Source of the DNA: an uncultured Myxococcales bacterium
Lineage (GTDB): Bacteria; Myxococcota_A; Polyangia; Polyangiales; Polyangiaceae
Reading direction: 5' to 3'
DNA length: 64,000 nt
Assembly: GCA_937872925.1 (NCBI GenBank)
Contig: CALMUT010000086.1
Coordinates: forward strand, 1 to 64,000
Shown here: piece by piece, positions 57,103 through 64,000 of the stretch
Layout of the letters: the number at the start of each line of letters is the position of its first letter
Numbering within the stretch: position 1 is the first letter of the stretch
Program-made: the position numbers and the translations under genes
Notes under the pieces: generated by a model
Database searches by the model: none
What the model was told of the DNA's origin: nothing
What the model saw: only the letters and a program-made list of their open reading frames with translations

Positions 57103-59669
57103 TGCGGGCACTTCTTTCTTGGGCACTGGGGATTGCAGCGGTGTGCACGGCCGCCGCGTGCGGCGTGGACGACACCGGGGGCAACAGCGGCGGCGTGGGC
57201 GCCAGCGGCGGCAGCAGCGCCACGGGTGGCTTCGGCGCTTTTGGCGGCACTTCCGGCAGCGGCGGCGTTGGAGGCGCATCGGGTAGCGGTGGCAGCGGCG
57301 GCTGCGCTTCCCCCACCGAGTGTCCGGCACCCCAGAACCCGTGTGCCGAGGCTACGTGTATCAATCAAGTCTGCGGCACGGCTCCGCTCAAAGCGGGTTC
57401 GGTCGCCGCGACGCAGATCCCAGGGGACTGCAAGCGCACCGAATGCGACGGCAGCGGCAACACCACTGAGGTCAACGACGACACCGACATCTCGGACGAC
57501 AGCAATGAGTGCACCGACGACGTTTGCAACAACGGCACGCCCGAGAACAACGCCAAGCTGAGTGGCACGACCTGCAGCGCTGGCCTATGCGACGCGAGCA
57601 GCAATTGCGTGCAATGCCTCGCGCCCAACGACTGTCCCGGCACCGACGACGAGTGCCAGAAGCGTGCCTGCACCGCGGGAGTGTGCGGCATGACCTTCTC
57701 CACGGTGGGCACAGCCGTCACCGCGCAAACCGTGGGCGACTGCAAAAAAGCGCAGTGCGACGGCGCCGGCAAGATCGAGAGCGTCAACGACGACAGCGAC
57801 CTGCCCGACGACAGCAAGGCCTGCACGGACGACACCTGTAGCAACGGCACACCCGCCAATACGCCCAAGACCCAGGGCACAAGCTGCGGGACCGCTGGGG
57901 TCTGCGATGCTTCCGGCGCCTGTGTCGGCTGCAATGTGCCCGCCGACTGCCCAGGGAGCGACGACGAGTGCAAGACCCGCACCTGCTCCGGCAACGTCTG
58001 CGGAGTGAGCTTTACAGCGGCCAATACACCCATCACCGCCCAGACCAGCGGAGACTGCAAACAAGCCGTCTGTGACGGCAGCGGCAACGTCACGAGCATC
58101 AACCTGGCCACTGACCCCATCGTCGACGGCAAGCAATGCACCCAAGACTTGTGCAATGCGGGCACTCCCGAAAACCCACCAGAGAACCAAACCAAGACCT
58201 GCACCGAGTCCGGCGGCAAGTTCTGTGACGGAAATGGCAGCTGCGTCGAGTGTAACTCCGCCACGACCTGCGGCGGCGGTACCTGCACCGCCAACCAATG
58301 CGCGCCCGCGGTTGTGGCAACGACCCCAACAGAAGGCGCGGTGGGCGTCGCTATCACGACGAGCATCGCCGTCACGTTCAGCGAAGCCATGAGCCCCGCA
58401 ACCCTCACGGCCCAAACGACCAGCGGCGCATGCACGGGAAGCATCCAACTGTCCTTCGACGATTTCGCCAGCTGCGTCGGCATGAGCCAAGCAGCCCCGG
58501 CGATGTCCAGCGGCAATACCATCGCTACCCTGACTCCCAGCGCGTCCTTGGCCTACGGCGTGCGCTACAAGATCCGCGTGACCACCGCCGCAACCGACGC
58601 AACCAGCGTCGCCATGGCCGCAGAGTTCACGTCTGCAACGGGTTTCACCACGCCCTTCCCGGCTGCATGCTCAGGTTCGGTTGTGATCAGCCAAGTCTAC
58701 GGCGGCGGCAGCAACTCGGGCGCGCCCTTCACACACGATTTCGTCGAACTGCACAACCGCACCAAGAGCAGCGTGCAGCTCAGCGGTTGGTCCATTCAGT
58801 ATGCTTCGTCCACCGGCACCAACTGGACCGTCCTGCCCCTCGACGGCACGATCCCCGGCGGCGGCTACTTCTTGGTGCAGATGGCCGGCGGCACGACCGG
58901 CAGCCCCCTGCCCACCCCTGACCAAGTCGGCACGATCGCCATGGCGGGCACCGCCGCGAAAGTCGCCCTCATCGCAGGCACCACGCCATTGACGGGCGCC
59001 TGCCCGGTGCTCACCGCGCCGCCGGTAGTCGACTTCATCGGCTACGGCTCGAGCGCCAACTGCTCCGAGGGCACAGGATCCACGGGCAACCTTTCGAATA
59101 CAAAGGGCGCGATCCGCGACGTGGCTGGCTGCGCCGACACGAACGACAACACCGCCGACTTCATCGTAGCGACTCCGATCCCGCGAAACAGCGCGTCTCC
59201 CGTCGCGTTCTGCCCGTGTCCCAGCGATACGAAGAACGAAACCAATACGCCTGGCGAAGCCGACTTCTGCAACCTGCAATCCCCGGCCTCCTTGTCCGTG
59301 ACCACAGGCACGCAAAGCGCGATCGTCTACGGCCGCATCTTCGAATCCGGTGTTACCCCCGCTGCGGGAGCACACGCCAACGTGCGCGCGCAACTCGGCT
59401 ACGGCCTGGCGGGCAGCGACCCGTCCACGCAAACCTCCTGGGCCTTCGTCAACGCAACCTACAACGTGCAGGTGAACAACGACGACGAATACCAGGCAAC
59501 CCTCACCGCACCCCCACTCGCTTCCGGAGCGGTCAGCTATGCCTACACCTACCGCATGAGCGTCGACGGCGGCCTGACCTGGACCTACTGCGATACCGAC
59601 GGAGCGGGCTCCAACGCCGGACTCACCTTCAGCGCCGCAGCGCTGGGCAGCATGAGTGTGACTCCATAG
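57102..59669 (+). CDS. Lamin-tail-domain lipoprotein with Cys-rich repeats
   Basis: 855 residues from ATG 57102, lipobox TAAAC (near residue 15), then a Gly/Ser-rich linker. Residues 65-390 hold three repeats of about 90 residues with many Cys (CTDDVCNNGTPENNAKLSG, CTDDTCSNGTPANTPKTQG, CTQDLCNAGTPENPPENQT). An Ig-like domain follows (VVATTPTEGAVGVAITTSIA, FSEAMSPATL). Then comes a lamin-tail domain (VVISQVYGGGSNSGAPFTHD, FVELHNRTKSSVQLSGWSIQ). The C-terminal 130 residues form another beta domain. The whole looks like a long secreted adhesin or matrix protein. A T7 run follows the stop at 59671, without a hairpin next to it. Confidence 0.86.
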   Translation: MRALLSWALGIAAVCTAAACGVDDTGGNSGGVGASGGSSATGGFGAFGGTSGSGGVGGASGSGGSGGCASPTECPAPQNPCAEATCINQVCGTAPLKAGSVAATQIPGDCKRTECDGSGNTTEVNDDTDISDDSNECTDDVCNNGTPENNAKLSGTTCSAGLCDASSNCVQCLAPNDCPGTDDECQKRACTAGVCGMTFSTVGTAVTAQTVGDCKKAQCDGAGKIESVNDDSDLPDDSKACTDDTCSNGTPANTPKTQGTSCGTAGVCDASGACVGCNVPADCPGSDDECKTRTCSGNVCGVSFTAANTPITAQTSGDCKQAVCDGSGNVTSINLATDPIVDGKQCTQDLCNAGTPENPPENQTKTCTESGGKFCDGNGSCVECNSATTCGGGTCTANQCAPAVVATTPTEGAVGVAITTSIAVTFSEAMSPATLTAQTTSGACTGSIQLSFDDFASCVGMSQAAPAMSSGNTIATLTPSASLAYGVRYKIRVTTAATDATSVAMAAEFTSATGFTTPFPAACSGSVVISQVYGGGSNSGAPFTHDFVELHNRTKSSVQLSGWSIQYASSTGTNWTVLPLDGTIPGGGYFLVQMAGGTTGSPLPTPDQVGTIAMAGTAAKVALIAGTTPLTGACPVLTAPPVVDFIGYGSSANCSEGTGSTGNLSNTKGAIRDVAGCADTNDNTADFIVATPIPRNSASPVAFCPCPSDTKNETNTPGEADFCNLQSPASLSVTTGTQSAIVYGRIFESGVTPAAGAHANVRAQLGYGLAGSDPSTQTSWAFVNATYNVQVNNDDEYQATLTAPPLASGAVSYAYTYRMSVDGGLTWTYCDTDGAGSNAGLTFSAAALGSMSVTP

Positions 59670-59724
59670 TTTTTTTGGGTCGGGTCCCGCGGCGACGCGA
59701 CCGCACTCATCCAGAGGCTTTTCG

Positions 59725-60660
59725 TCAGTAGACCGCGATGCGTAGCTGCGGCCCTGCGCGTATCTGGAGCCGCTCGGAAAATAGCACGTCACCGTCGAGT
59801 ACCCATGGCCCGCGCCCATCTGGAAACTCGATTTCCAAGTCGCCGTACAAGCCGTCAAAGTTCTCGGCGCCCGAAAGCGCACGTCCCAGCAGCACCCGCG
59901 GCGCCTGCGGTCCCAACTGGCGGGCGGCGAGTGGCGACGCGACCAGATGCGGACGATCGGGATCTTCGCCCGCACGATGGGTCACCCGCATATGAAGTCC
60001 CAGATCACGCACAACGCTTGTCACCACCAAGCTGAAGGCGTCCGGGCAGAGTGCCTTGCCGTCCACACGAAGCCGACATGGCAGCGGATCCAGAATCGAG
60101 CGCGAGTAGCTGTCCGCCAAGAACGACCCAACGAAGGTACGCGCCACGATGCGCGCCGCGCTGGCGTAGCCCCCGCCGCCGCGGGCGTAATACTTCTCGA
60201 AGAAACGCGCCACCAAGCCGGTGCCCAGAATGAATCCGATCCGCTCAACCGCTTCCGAGCAGTCAAGCACTCGGAGCGAAGGCGAGGTCAGTCGCTTGAG
60301 GGGCGCCGCTCCGGTGGTCGCGCGGGCGACGGTCGTCAGCAATTCTGCGCGCTGGCCCCAGTTGCGCGCCACGGTGGCCACGGTGCCCGCCGGAGCCACG
60401 ACCAGCTCCGGGAGCGCCCGGCCTTCGCTGGCGCGCCAGAGAGCTGTGACGCTCGCCATGAGCGTGCCGTCCCCGCCGCAAAGCACGACCCGGTCGGGCT
60501 CCCATTCGAGCAACGCTTGTGCCGCCTGGGCCAAAGCGCCTTCGTCGGCGGTGATCCAGATGCGCGCGGCGCCCCCCGCACGAAGGCGCACGGCGGAAAT
60601 CAGCTTTTCGCGGAGTCGAAAGGCGCGCGCTTGAGGATTGACGACTAGGGCGGTCTTCAC
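59725..60660 (-). CDS. Diacylglycerol/lipid kinase-like protein
   Basis: 311 residues from GTG 60660; AGGTGA lies 7 nt upstream. The fold matches the DAGK/YegS/sphingosine kinase family: ALVVNPQARAFRLREKL at the front, VVLCGGDGTLMASVTALWRA with the catalytic GGDGT, and a second-domain beta sandwich with DAFSLVVTSVVRDLGL. The second signature, normally P-x-GTGN-D-x-AR, reads APAGTVATVARN, so the usual Gly-Asn-Asp is lost. It probably phosphorylates a lipid. Its start is 20 bp from the divergent HEAT lipoprotein start. Confidence 0.82.
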   Translation of the reverse strand: MKTALVVNPQARAFRLREKLISAVRLRAGGAARIWITADEGALAQAAQALLEWEPDRVVLCGGDGTLMASVTALWRASEGRALPELVVAPAGTVATVARNWGQRAELLTTVARATTGAAPLKRLTSPSLRVLDCSEAVERIGFILGTGLVARFFEKYYARGGGGYASAARIVARTFVGSFLADSYSRSILDPLPCRLRVDGKALCPDAFSLVVTSVVRDLGLHMRVTHRAGEDPDRPHLVASPLAARQLGPQAPRVLLGRALSGAENFDGLYGDLEIEFPDGRGPWVLDGDVLFSERLQIRAGPQLRIAVY

Positions 60661-60680
60661 TGTGCTATCACCTGCCCACT

Positions 60681-61946
60681 ATGCGTCGGGCAACTGCCCT
60701 GCTTTCGGCCTTGTGCCTGGTTTGTGCCTGCGGGGGAAGTACCGTCGTGCAGACGGCGTTGTCTGGGGATTTGGCGAGCCTCAAGCGCGAAGTCAAATCC
60801 GCTCAAGATGCGGGCAAACTAAACGACAGCGCGGTGCGTGAGCTAGCCCACGCCGTCGCCTCCCGAGAGATCCGCAGTGCAAAGGGGCCGGACGCCGCCC
60901 TCGCCTTCCGTTCATTGCGCAGCTGCGCCCCTCAGCTCACCCGCGTACTCGAAGATCGCGCGGAGCGCGGCGACGATGCCGCCGCCGAGGCAACGCTGAT
61001 CCTCTTCGAGCTGGGGAAGCGCAGTTCCAGGAAGCTCGTGTCGCAGTACCGCGAAAGCGCGGCCGGTTCGTGGCGCGCCGTCGCAGCGCGCGCTGCGGTG
61101 TCGCCCGCTGACGCCATGTTCCGCCGCGAGTTCATGCGAGACGCGGACGAACGCGTGCGCCGAGCTGCCCTGGCGGCGGCCCTTGCGGCGCCGCTGCCAG
61201 ACGACACCGAAGCGCTGTTCGAGGCGGCGCGCCTGGACCCGGATCCATTGAGCCGCAGCATCGCCATTCGCGCCTTTGGCGCTCTCGGTGGCACGGACAA
61301 CGTCAACCGCCTCGACGACTTGTGGGCGAAGGCCGACGAGACCACCCGCGTCACCTTGATTGACGCCTGGGCCATGCCGGCTGCCGCACGCGCGGGGGGC
61401 GAGGGCAAGCTGCTTCGGATTGCGGAGACGGAACGCGGGATCCCGGCGCTCGCCGCAGCTGCCAGTCTGGCCCGAGGCTCCGGCAATGCGGCCAACGTGG
61501 GTCAGGCGGTCCTCACCCGGGCAGTGCAGCACGGCACCCAGGACGAGCGACGCCTGGCCATCCGCATGCTGCCCCTCGACGACCCAGACGCCCGCAAGGC
61601 CGTCGAAAAGGCCGCCAAGGACGAAGACAAAGACGTCCAGGTAATGGCCTGGGCGCGCCTGGCCGGGTTTTCGGATACCCGCGCGGCCGCCGTGCGCCAG
61701 CTTGCCACCCTGGCCACCCCGGACGACGATATCGCGCTCCAGGCCCGAGTCGCGCTGGCCGCCGCAGGCGAAAAGAGCGTGCTGCCGCAGCTCACCCCCC
61801 TGCTCAACGCAAAAACGGCCCGAGCCCGCCTGGTGGCTGCCGAGGGACTGCTCTCCCTGGGCGAGGGGCGACGCGCAGCCACGGCTTTGGCCGACGACGA
61901 CCCCTGGGTGCGCATGCGCATCGCGTGCGTGATTCTAGGGCGCTAG
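60681..61946 (+). CDS. HEAT-repeat lipoprotein
   Basis: 421 residues with lipobox LVCAC (Cys17). The rest is a helical array of HEAT/PBS-lyase type: RRAALAAALAAPLPDDTEAL, DPDPLSRSIAIRAFGALGG, DERRLAIRMLPLDDPDARKA, DKDVQVMAWARLAGFSDTRA, DDDIALQARVALAAAGEKSV and TARARLVAAEGLLSLGEGRR. Such arrays bind protein partners. There are no catalytic residues. A weak -10-like TATCAC (60666-60671) lies 9 nt upstream. It is followed by the TatT gene after 57 bp but on its own promoter. Confidence 0.82.
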   Translation: MRRATALLSALCLVCACGGSTVVQTALSGDLASLKREVKSAQDAGKLNDSAVRELAHAVASREIRSAKGPDAALAFRSLRSCAPQLTRVLEDRAERGDDAAAEATLILFELGKRSSRKLVSQYRESAAGSWRAVAARAAVSPADAMFRREFMRDADERVRRAALAAALAAPLPDDTEALFEAARLDPDPLSRSIAIRAFGALGGTDNVNRLDDLWAKADETTRVTLIDAWAMPAAARAGGEGKLLRIAETERGIPALAAAASLARGSGNAANVGQAVLTRAVQHGTQDERRLAIRMLPLDDPDARKAVEKAAKDEDKDVQVMAWARLAGFSDTRAAAVRQLATLATPDDDIALQARVALAAAGEKSVLPQLTPLLNAKTARARLVAAEGLLSLGEGRRAATALADDDPWVRMRIACVILGR

Positions 61947-61967
61947 GGCGTCCTCCGGCGACAAGCG

Positions 61968-61996
61968 TTGAATTTCCAGCGGTTTGCGAGTATTCC
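61968..61996 (+). promoter_or_regulatory. Promoter of tatT with both boxes
   Basis: TTGAAT (61968-61973), exactly 17 nt, TATTCC (61991-61996), 7 nt, then ATG 62004. It has the best -35 among the leaderless candidates, and no ribosome binding site. Confidence 0.55.
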
Positions 61997-62003
61997 GGCG
62001 CCC

Positions 62004-62936
62004 ATGAAGTGGGTGAGCGGGATCAGGGCGGTACTGCTGGTAGCGGTACTGGGAACCACAGCCTCAGGTTGCCTCAAGAAGGTGCTCCTGAACGGACAAA
62101 TCAAGGGCACGCGCCAAGGATCGGCGGCGGTCAATACGTTGCACGACTACGAAGTCGCACGCGGCGCGGCGCAAGCCGGCATGGCGCAGCTCGAAGGCAT
62201 GCACAGCCTGGCTCCGGACAACACGGACGCACTGTTCATGCTCACGCGAGGCTGGGCCGGTCTCTCCTTCGGTTTCACCGAAGACGACTACGAAGTCGCC
62301 TACGAAAAGGGCGACGACGTCATGGCCGAGTATCATATCCTGCGCGCCCGCGCCGGATTCCTCCGCGCTCGCTACTACGGCATCGAGCTGCTCGGTCATC
62401 ACGGCGAAGGCTTCAAAGAAGCCAAGCGCAACCAAGAGACGATCCGCAACTGGCTGGTGGAGAACTTCACGGACGAGGAGCAAGCGGAAGACCTGCTCTG
62501 GGCCGGCTATGCTTGGATCGGACACGTCGCCGCTTCGAAAGAAGTCCCGGAGGCCGTCGGTGAGCTGTACGTCGGTGTCGAGATGGTCAAGCGCAGCGTC
62601 GAACTGGACGACAAGCTCGTCTACGGCACTGGCTACACCATCTTGGGCGCGTACCACGCGCGCTCGGCCATGGCCGAGCTGGACAAGTCCAAGGAGATGT
62701 TCGACAAAGCTCTCGCCATTAACGGCGGCAAGTACCTGGCGACCAAGCTCAACCTGGCCCAACGCTACTACTGCTACAAAGGCGACAAGGACGCCTACGT
62801 GCGGACCTTGAACGAGGTGCTGGCGGCGGGCGACGAGCTGCCCGAGGCGCGCCTGCCCAACGTCATCGCCAAGCGCCGCGCGCGGCGATACCTGGGCAAC
62901 AAGATCTGGCAGGAGGAGTGCGGCTTCCGCCTATAA
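62004..62936 (+). CDS. TatT-family TRAP-associated lipoprotein (T component)
   Basis: 310 residues, lipobox TASGC (near residue 23). It matches the TRAP transporter T-component family (Tp0956-like) throughout: RGAAQAGMAQLEGMHSLAPD, MLTRGWAGLSFGFTEDDYEV, ARYYGIELLGHHGEGFKEAK, LLWAGYAWIGHVAASKEVP, LGAYHARSAMAELDKSKEM and an end in GNKIWQEECGF. In Treponema it forms a ring of helical pores bound to the P-component. It starts at ATG 62004 rather than TTG 61968, since the latter lies in the promoter. The DctP-like gene follows 163 bp later, as expected for this system. Confidence 0.92.
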   Translation: MKWVSGIRAVLLVAVLGTTASGCLKKVLLNGQIKGTRQGSAAVNTLHDYEVARGAAQAGMAQLEGMHSLAPDNTDALFMLTRGWAGLSFGFTEDDYEVAYEKGDDVMAEYHILRARAGFLRARYYGIELLGHHGEGFKEAKRNQETIRNWLVENFTDEEQAEDLLWAGYAWIGHVAASKEVPEAVGELYVGVEMVKRSVELDDKLVYGTGYTILGAYHARSAMAELDKSKEMFDKALAINGGKYLATKLNLAQRYYCYKGDKDAYVRTLNEVLAAGDELPEARLPNVIAKRRARRYLGNKIWQEECGFRL

Positions 62937-63099
62937 ATCCCTGGGCTTTTGCGGCGCTGACTGCTCTGAACGCGCTTTCAGCGGGCGCGGCGAATCTTTT
63001 TCGCGTAAATGTTGAACGCTTTGGGGCAACCGCCCGTCTGACTTGCGCCGGGCGGCCTCTGCCCGCAAACCTTTCGGTCTCTTTGAGGAGGATCACAGT

Positions 63100-64000
63100 A
63101 TGTTTTCAAGGCTGATGGCGGCATGCATTGCGGCCGCTTTCCTAGTGATGGGCACGGGCGAAGTCGCTCACGCCGGGACGACTCTCAAGATGGCAACGCA
63201 GGCCCCGCCGCGCAGCCCTTGGGGGAAGGTCTTCAAGACCTGGTCCAAGGCGGTGGATCAAAAGACCAAAGGTGAGGTCAAGATCGACTGGCTTTGGAAC
63301 GGTACCGCGGGCCCCGAAGGTGGCGTGGTCGGCAAGGTGAAGTCCAAGCAGCTCGACGGCGCGGCGGTCACCGCCGTTGGCCTTTCCACCATCGACAAGC
63401 GATTCCTCGCGCTGCAAATGCCAGGCGCCTTCAAGAGCTGGGGCGAGCTCGACCGCGCTCGCGCGAAGCTTGGCCCGGAGCTAGAGGCTGCCGCCAAGAA
63501 GGACGGATTCCACCTCGGTGGCTGGGGTGACGTGGGCATTGGCCGCGTGTTCTCCAAGGGCTTCGGCGTGAAGGTGCCGAGCGATCTAAAGGGCAAGCGT
63601 CCCGGCGCCATCGCCGAAGACGTCATTGCACCGAAGGTCTACGAGGCCATTGGCGGCGTGACGCCCGTCCCGTCCACCATCACGGGCTTCTTGCCCAAGC
63701 TGAACTCCGGCAGCATCAACGTGATGAACACGCCGTCCCTTGCGGCAGAGCTGCTGCAGTGGGCGTCGCGCCTGGACCACGTCAACGCCAATGCCACTTA
63801 CTTCGGAGTTGGCGCGGTGATCATGAGTCAGAAGTCCCTGGACAAGCTGCCCGCGGATCAGCGCGAAGTTGTGATGGATACCGGCAAGCAAGCCGCAAAA
63901 GCCCTCACCAAGCGCATCCGCAAGGCGGATGACAAGGCCTTCGACCGCCTCAAGAAAAAGATGAAGGTCCACGAGCCCACGGGCGCCGAAAAGGCCGAGT
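63100..64000 (+). CDS. TRAP transporter solute-binding protein, cut by window end
   Basis: The first 300 residues of a DctP-family binding protein; the gene runs off the right edge. GAGGAGG lies 8 nt before the ATG. A signal peptide ends in VAHA near residue 26. The mature start TTLKMATQAPPRSPWGKVFK, the conserved LKGKRPGAIAE (Arg that contacts a carboxylate in P-components), and MNTPSLAAELLQWASRLDHV fit the family. It binds an organic acid or similar ligand in the periplasm and hands it to the TRAP membrane subunits, presumably encoded beyond the window. The TatT lipoprotein upstream is its partner. Confidence 0.92.
   Translation, partial: MFSRLMAACIAAAFLVMGTGEVAHAGTTLKMATQAPPRSPWGKVFKTWSKAVDQKTKGEVKIDWLWNGTAGPEGGVVGKVKSKQLDGAAVTAVGLSTIDKRFLALQMPGAFKSWGELDRARAKLGPELEAAAKKDGFHLGGWGDVGIGRVFSKGFGVKVPSDLKGKRPGAIAEDVIAPKVYEAIGGVTPVPSTITGFLPKLNSGSINVMNTPSLAAELLQWASRLDHVNANATYFGVGAVIMSQKSLDKLPADQREVVMDTGKQAAKALTKRIRKADDKAFDRLKKKMKVHEPTGAEKAE

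Noticed and set aside
57365-58522. A 385-residue open frame on the minus strand inside the lamin-tail lipoprotein gene
   Set aside because: It is the antisense of a GC-rich gene with a strong signal peptide and Cys repeats on the plus strand; it has no signal, motif or ribosome binding site of its own.
59671-59677. T7 run as a terminator for the lamin-tail gene
   Set aside because: The nearest hairpin (AGCGC-CGCA-GCGCT) is about 30 nt upstream and inside the coding sequence, so it cannot form an intrinsic terminator with this run.

Overview
The window reads as a chromosomal segment of a high-GC myxobacterium-like organism (Myxococcota, probably Polyangia/Sorangiineae; this placement is inferred from gene families, not from a database search). 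The signs are: many lipoproteins with Gly/Ser-rich or Cys-rich linkers, Hanks-type Ser/Thr kinases with extra domains, PEGA and TPR envelope proteins, an AgmX/PglI-like lipoprotein, a TatT/DctP TRAP pair, and an alternative complex III joined to a caa3-type oxidase. I recognised no rRNA, tRNA, CRISPR array or insertion sequence, and base composition looks even throughout.

Layout. 0.1-1.2 kb: leftward OmpA-like and AgmX-like lipoprotein pair. 1.6-7.2 kb: rightward kinase-RDD fusion, Cys-rich lipoprotein, RCC1 lipoprotein and a TPR/PEGA protein. 7.3-12.9 kb: leftward operon of FG-GAP lipoprotein, double-PEGA protein and a zinc-ribbon/PEGA kinase. 13.0-15.9 kb: leftward coiled-coil protein plus Slt70-like lytic transglycosylase. 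16.0-18.3 kb: an SLC12-type transporter. 18.3-21.7 kb: carB, leftward. 21.8-25.1 kb: TPR protein, lipoprotein, receiver-like protein and an Asp/Asn hydroxylase-like protein. 25.1-27.1 kb: rpmI-rplT (with a structured leader and a strong terminator), then pheS under its own promoter. 27.1-29.7 kb: leftward ABC exporter and LRR lipoprotein. 29.9-31.3 kb: a sigma-70 family factor. 31.6-45.1 kb: one rightward respiratory operon, actA-actB-actC-actDE-actF-(small membrane protein)-SCO-coxB-coxA-coxC-coxD, closed by a terminator. 45.1-50.3 kb: PBP4-type peptidase, solute-binding protein, small envelope protein, GST, cupin and an HNH nuclease remnant in a repeat region. 50.4-54.9 kb: dinB behind a LexA-like box, an Asp-box lipoprotein, and pyrG. 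55.2-64 kb: Sel1 and lamin-tail lipoproteins, lipid-kinase-like protein, HEAT lipoprotein, TatT and the start of DctP.

How the genes work together. The respiratory operon is a complete quinol-to-oxygen branch: alternative complex III (ActA-F) oxidises quinol and passes electrons through its c-type hemes to the CuA and heme c of CoxB and on to CoxA; the SCO protein would load CuA. ActD and ActE are fused. The kinase/PEGA/FG-GAP operon looks like a surface-sensing unit, but its signal is unknown.

The most striking structural signal is regulatory. Many genes without a Shine-Dalgarno sequence carry a TANNNT hexamer ending 6-8 nt before the start codon, which is the geometry expected of leaderless transcription. 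It occurs on both strands, in two divergent pairs, and directly after a terminator at pheS. Other points of note are a Lys-to-Gln change in the ATP-binding loop of CTP synthase, the ActDE fusion, a bacterial cation-chloride-cotransporter homologue, and the decayed HNH gene lying antisense to a cupin with an expanded N-terminus.
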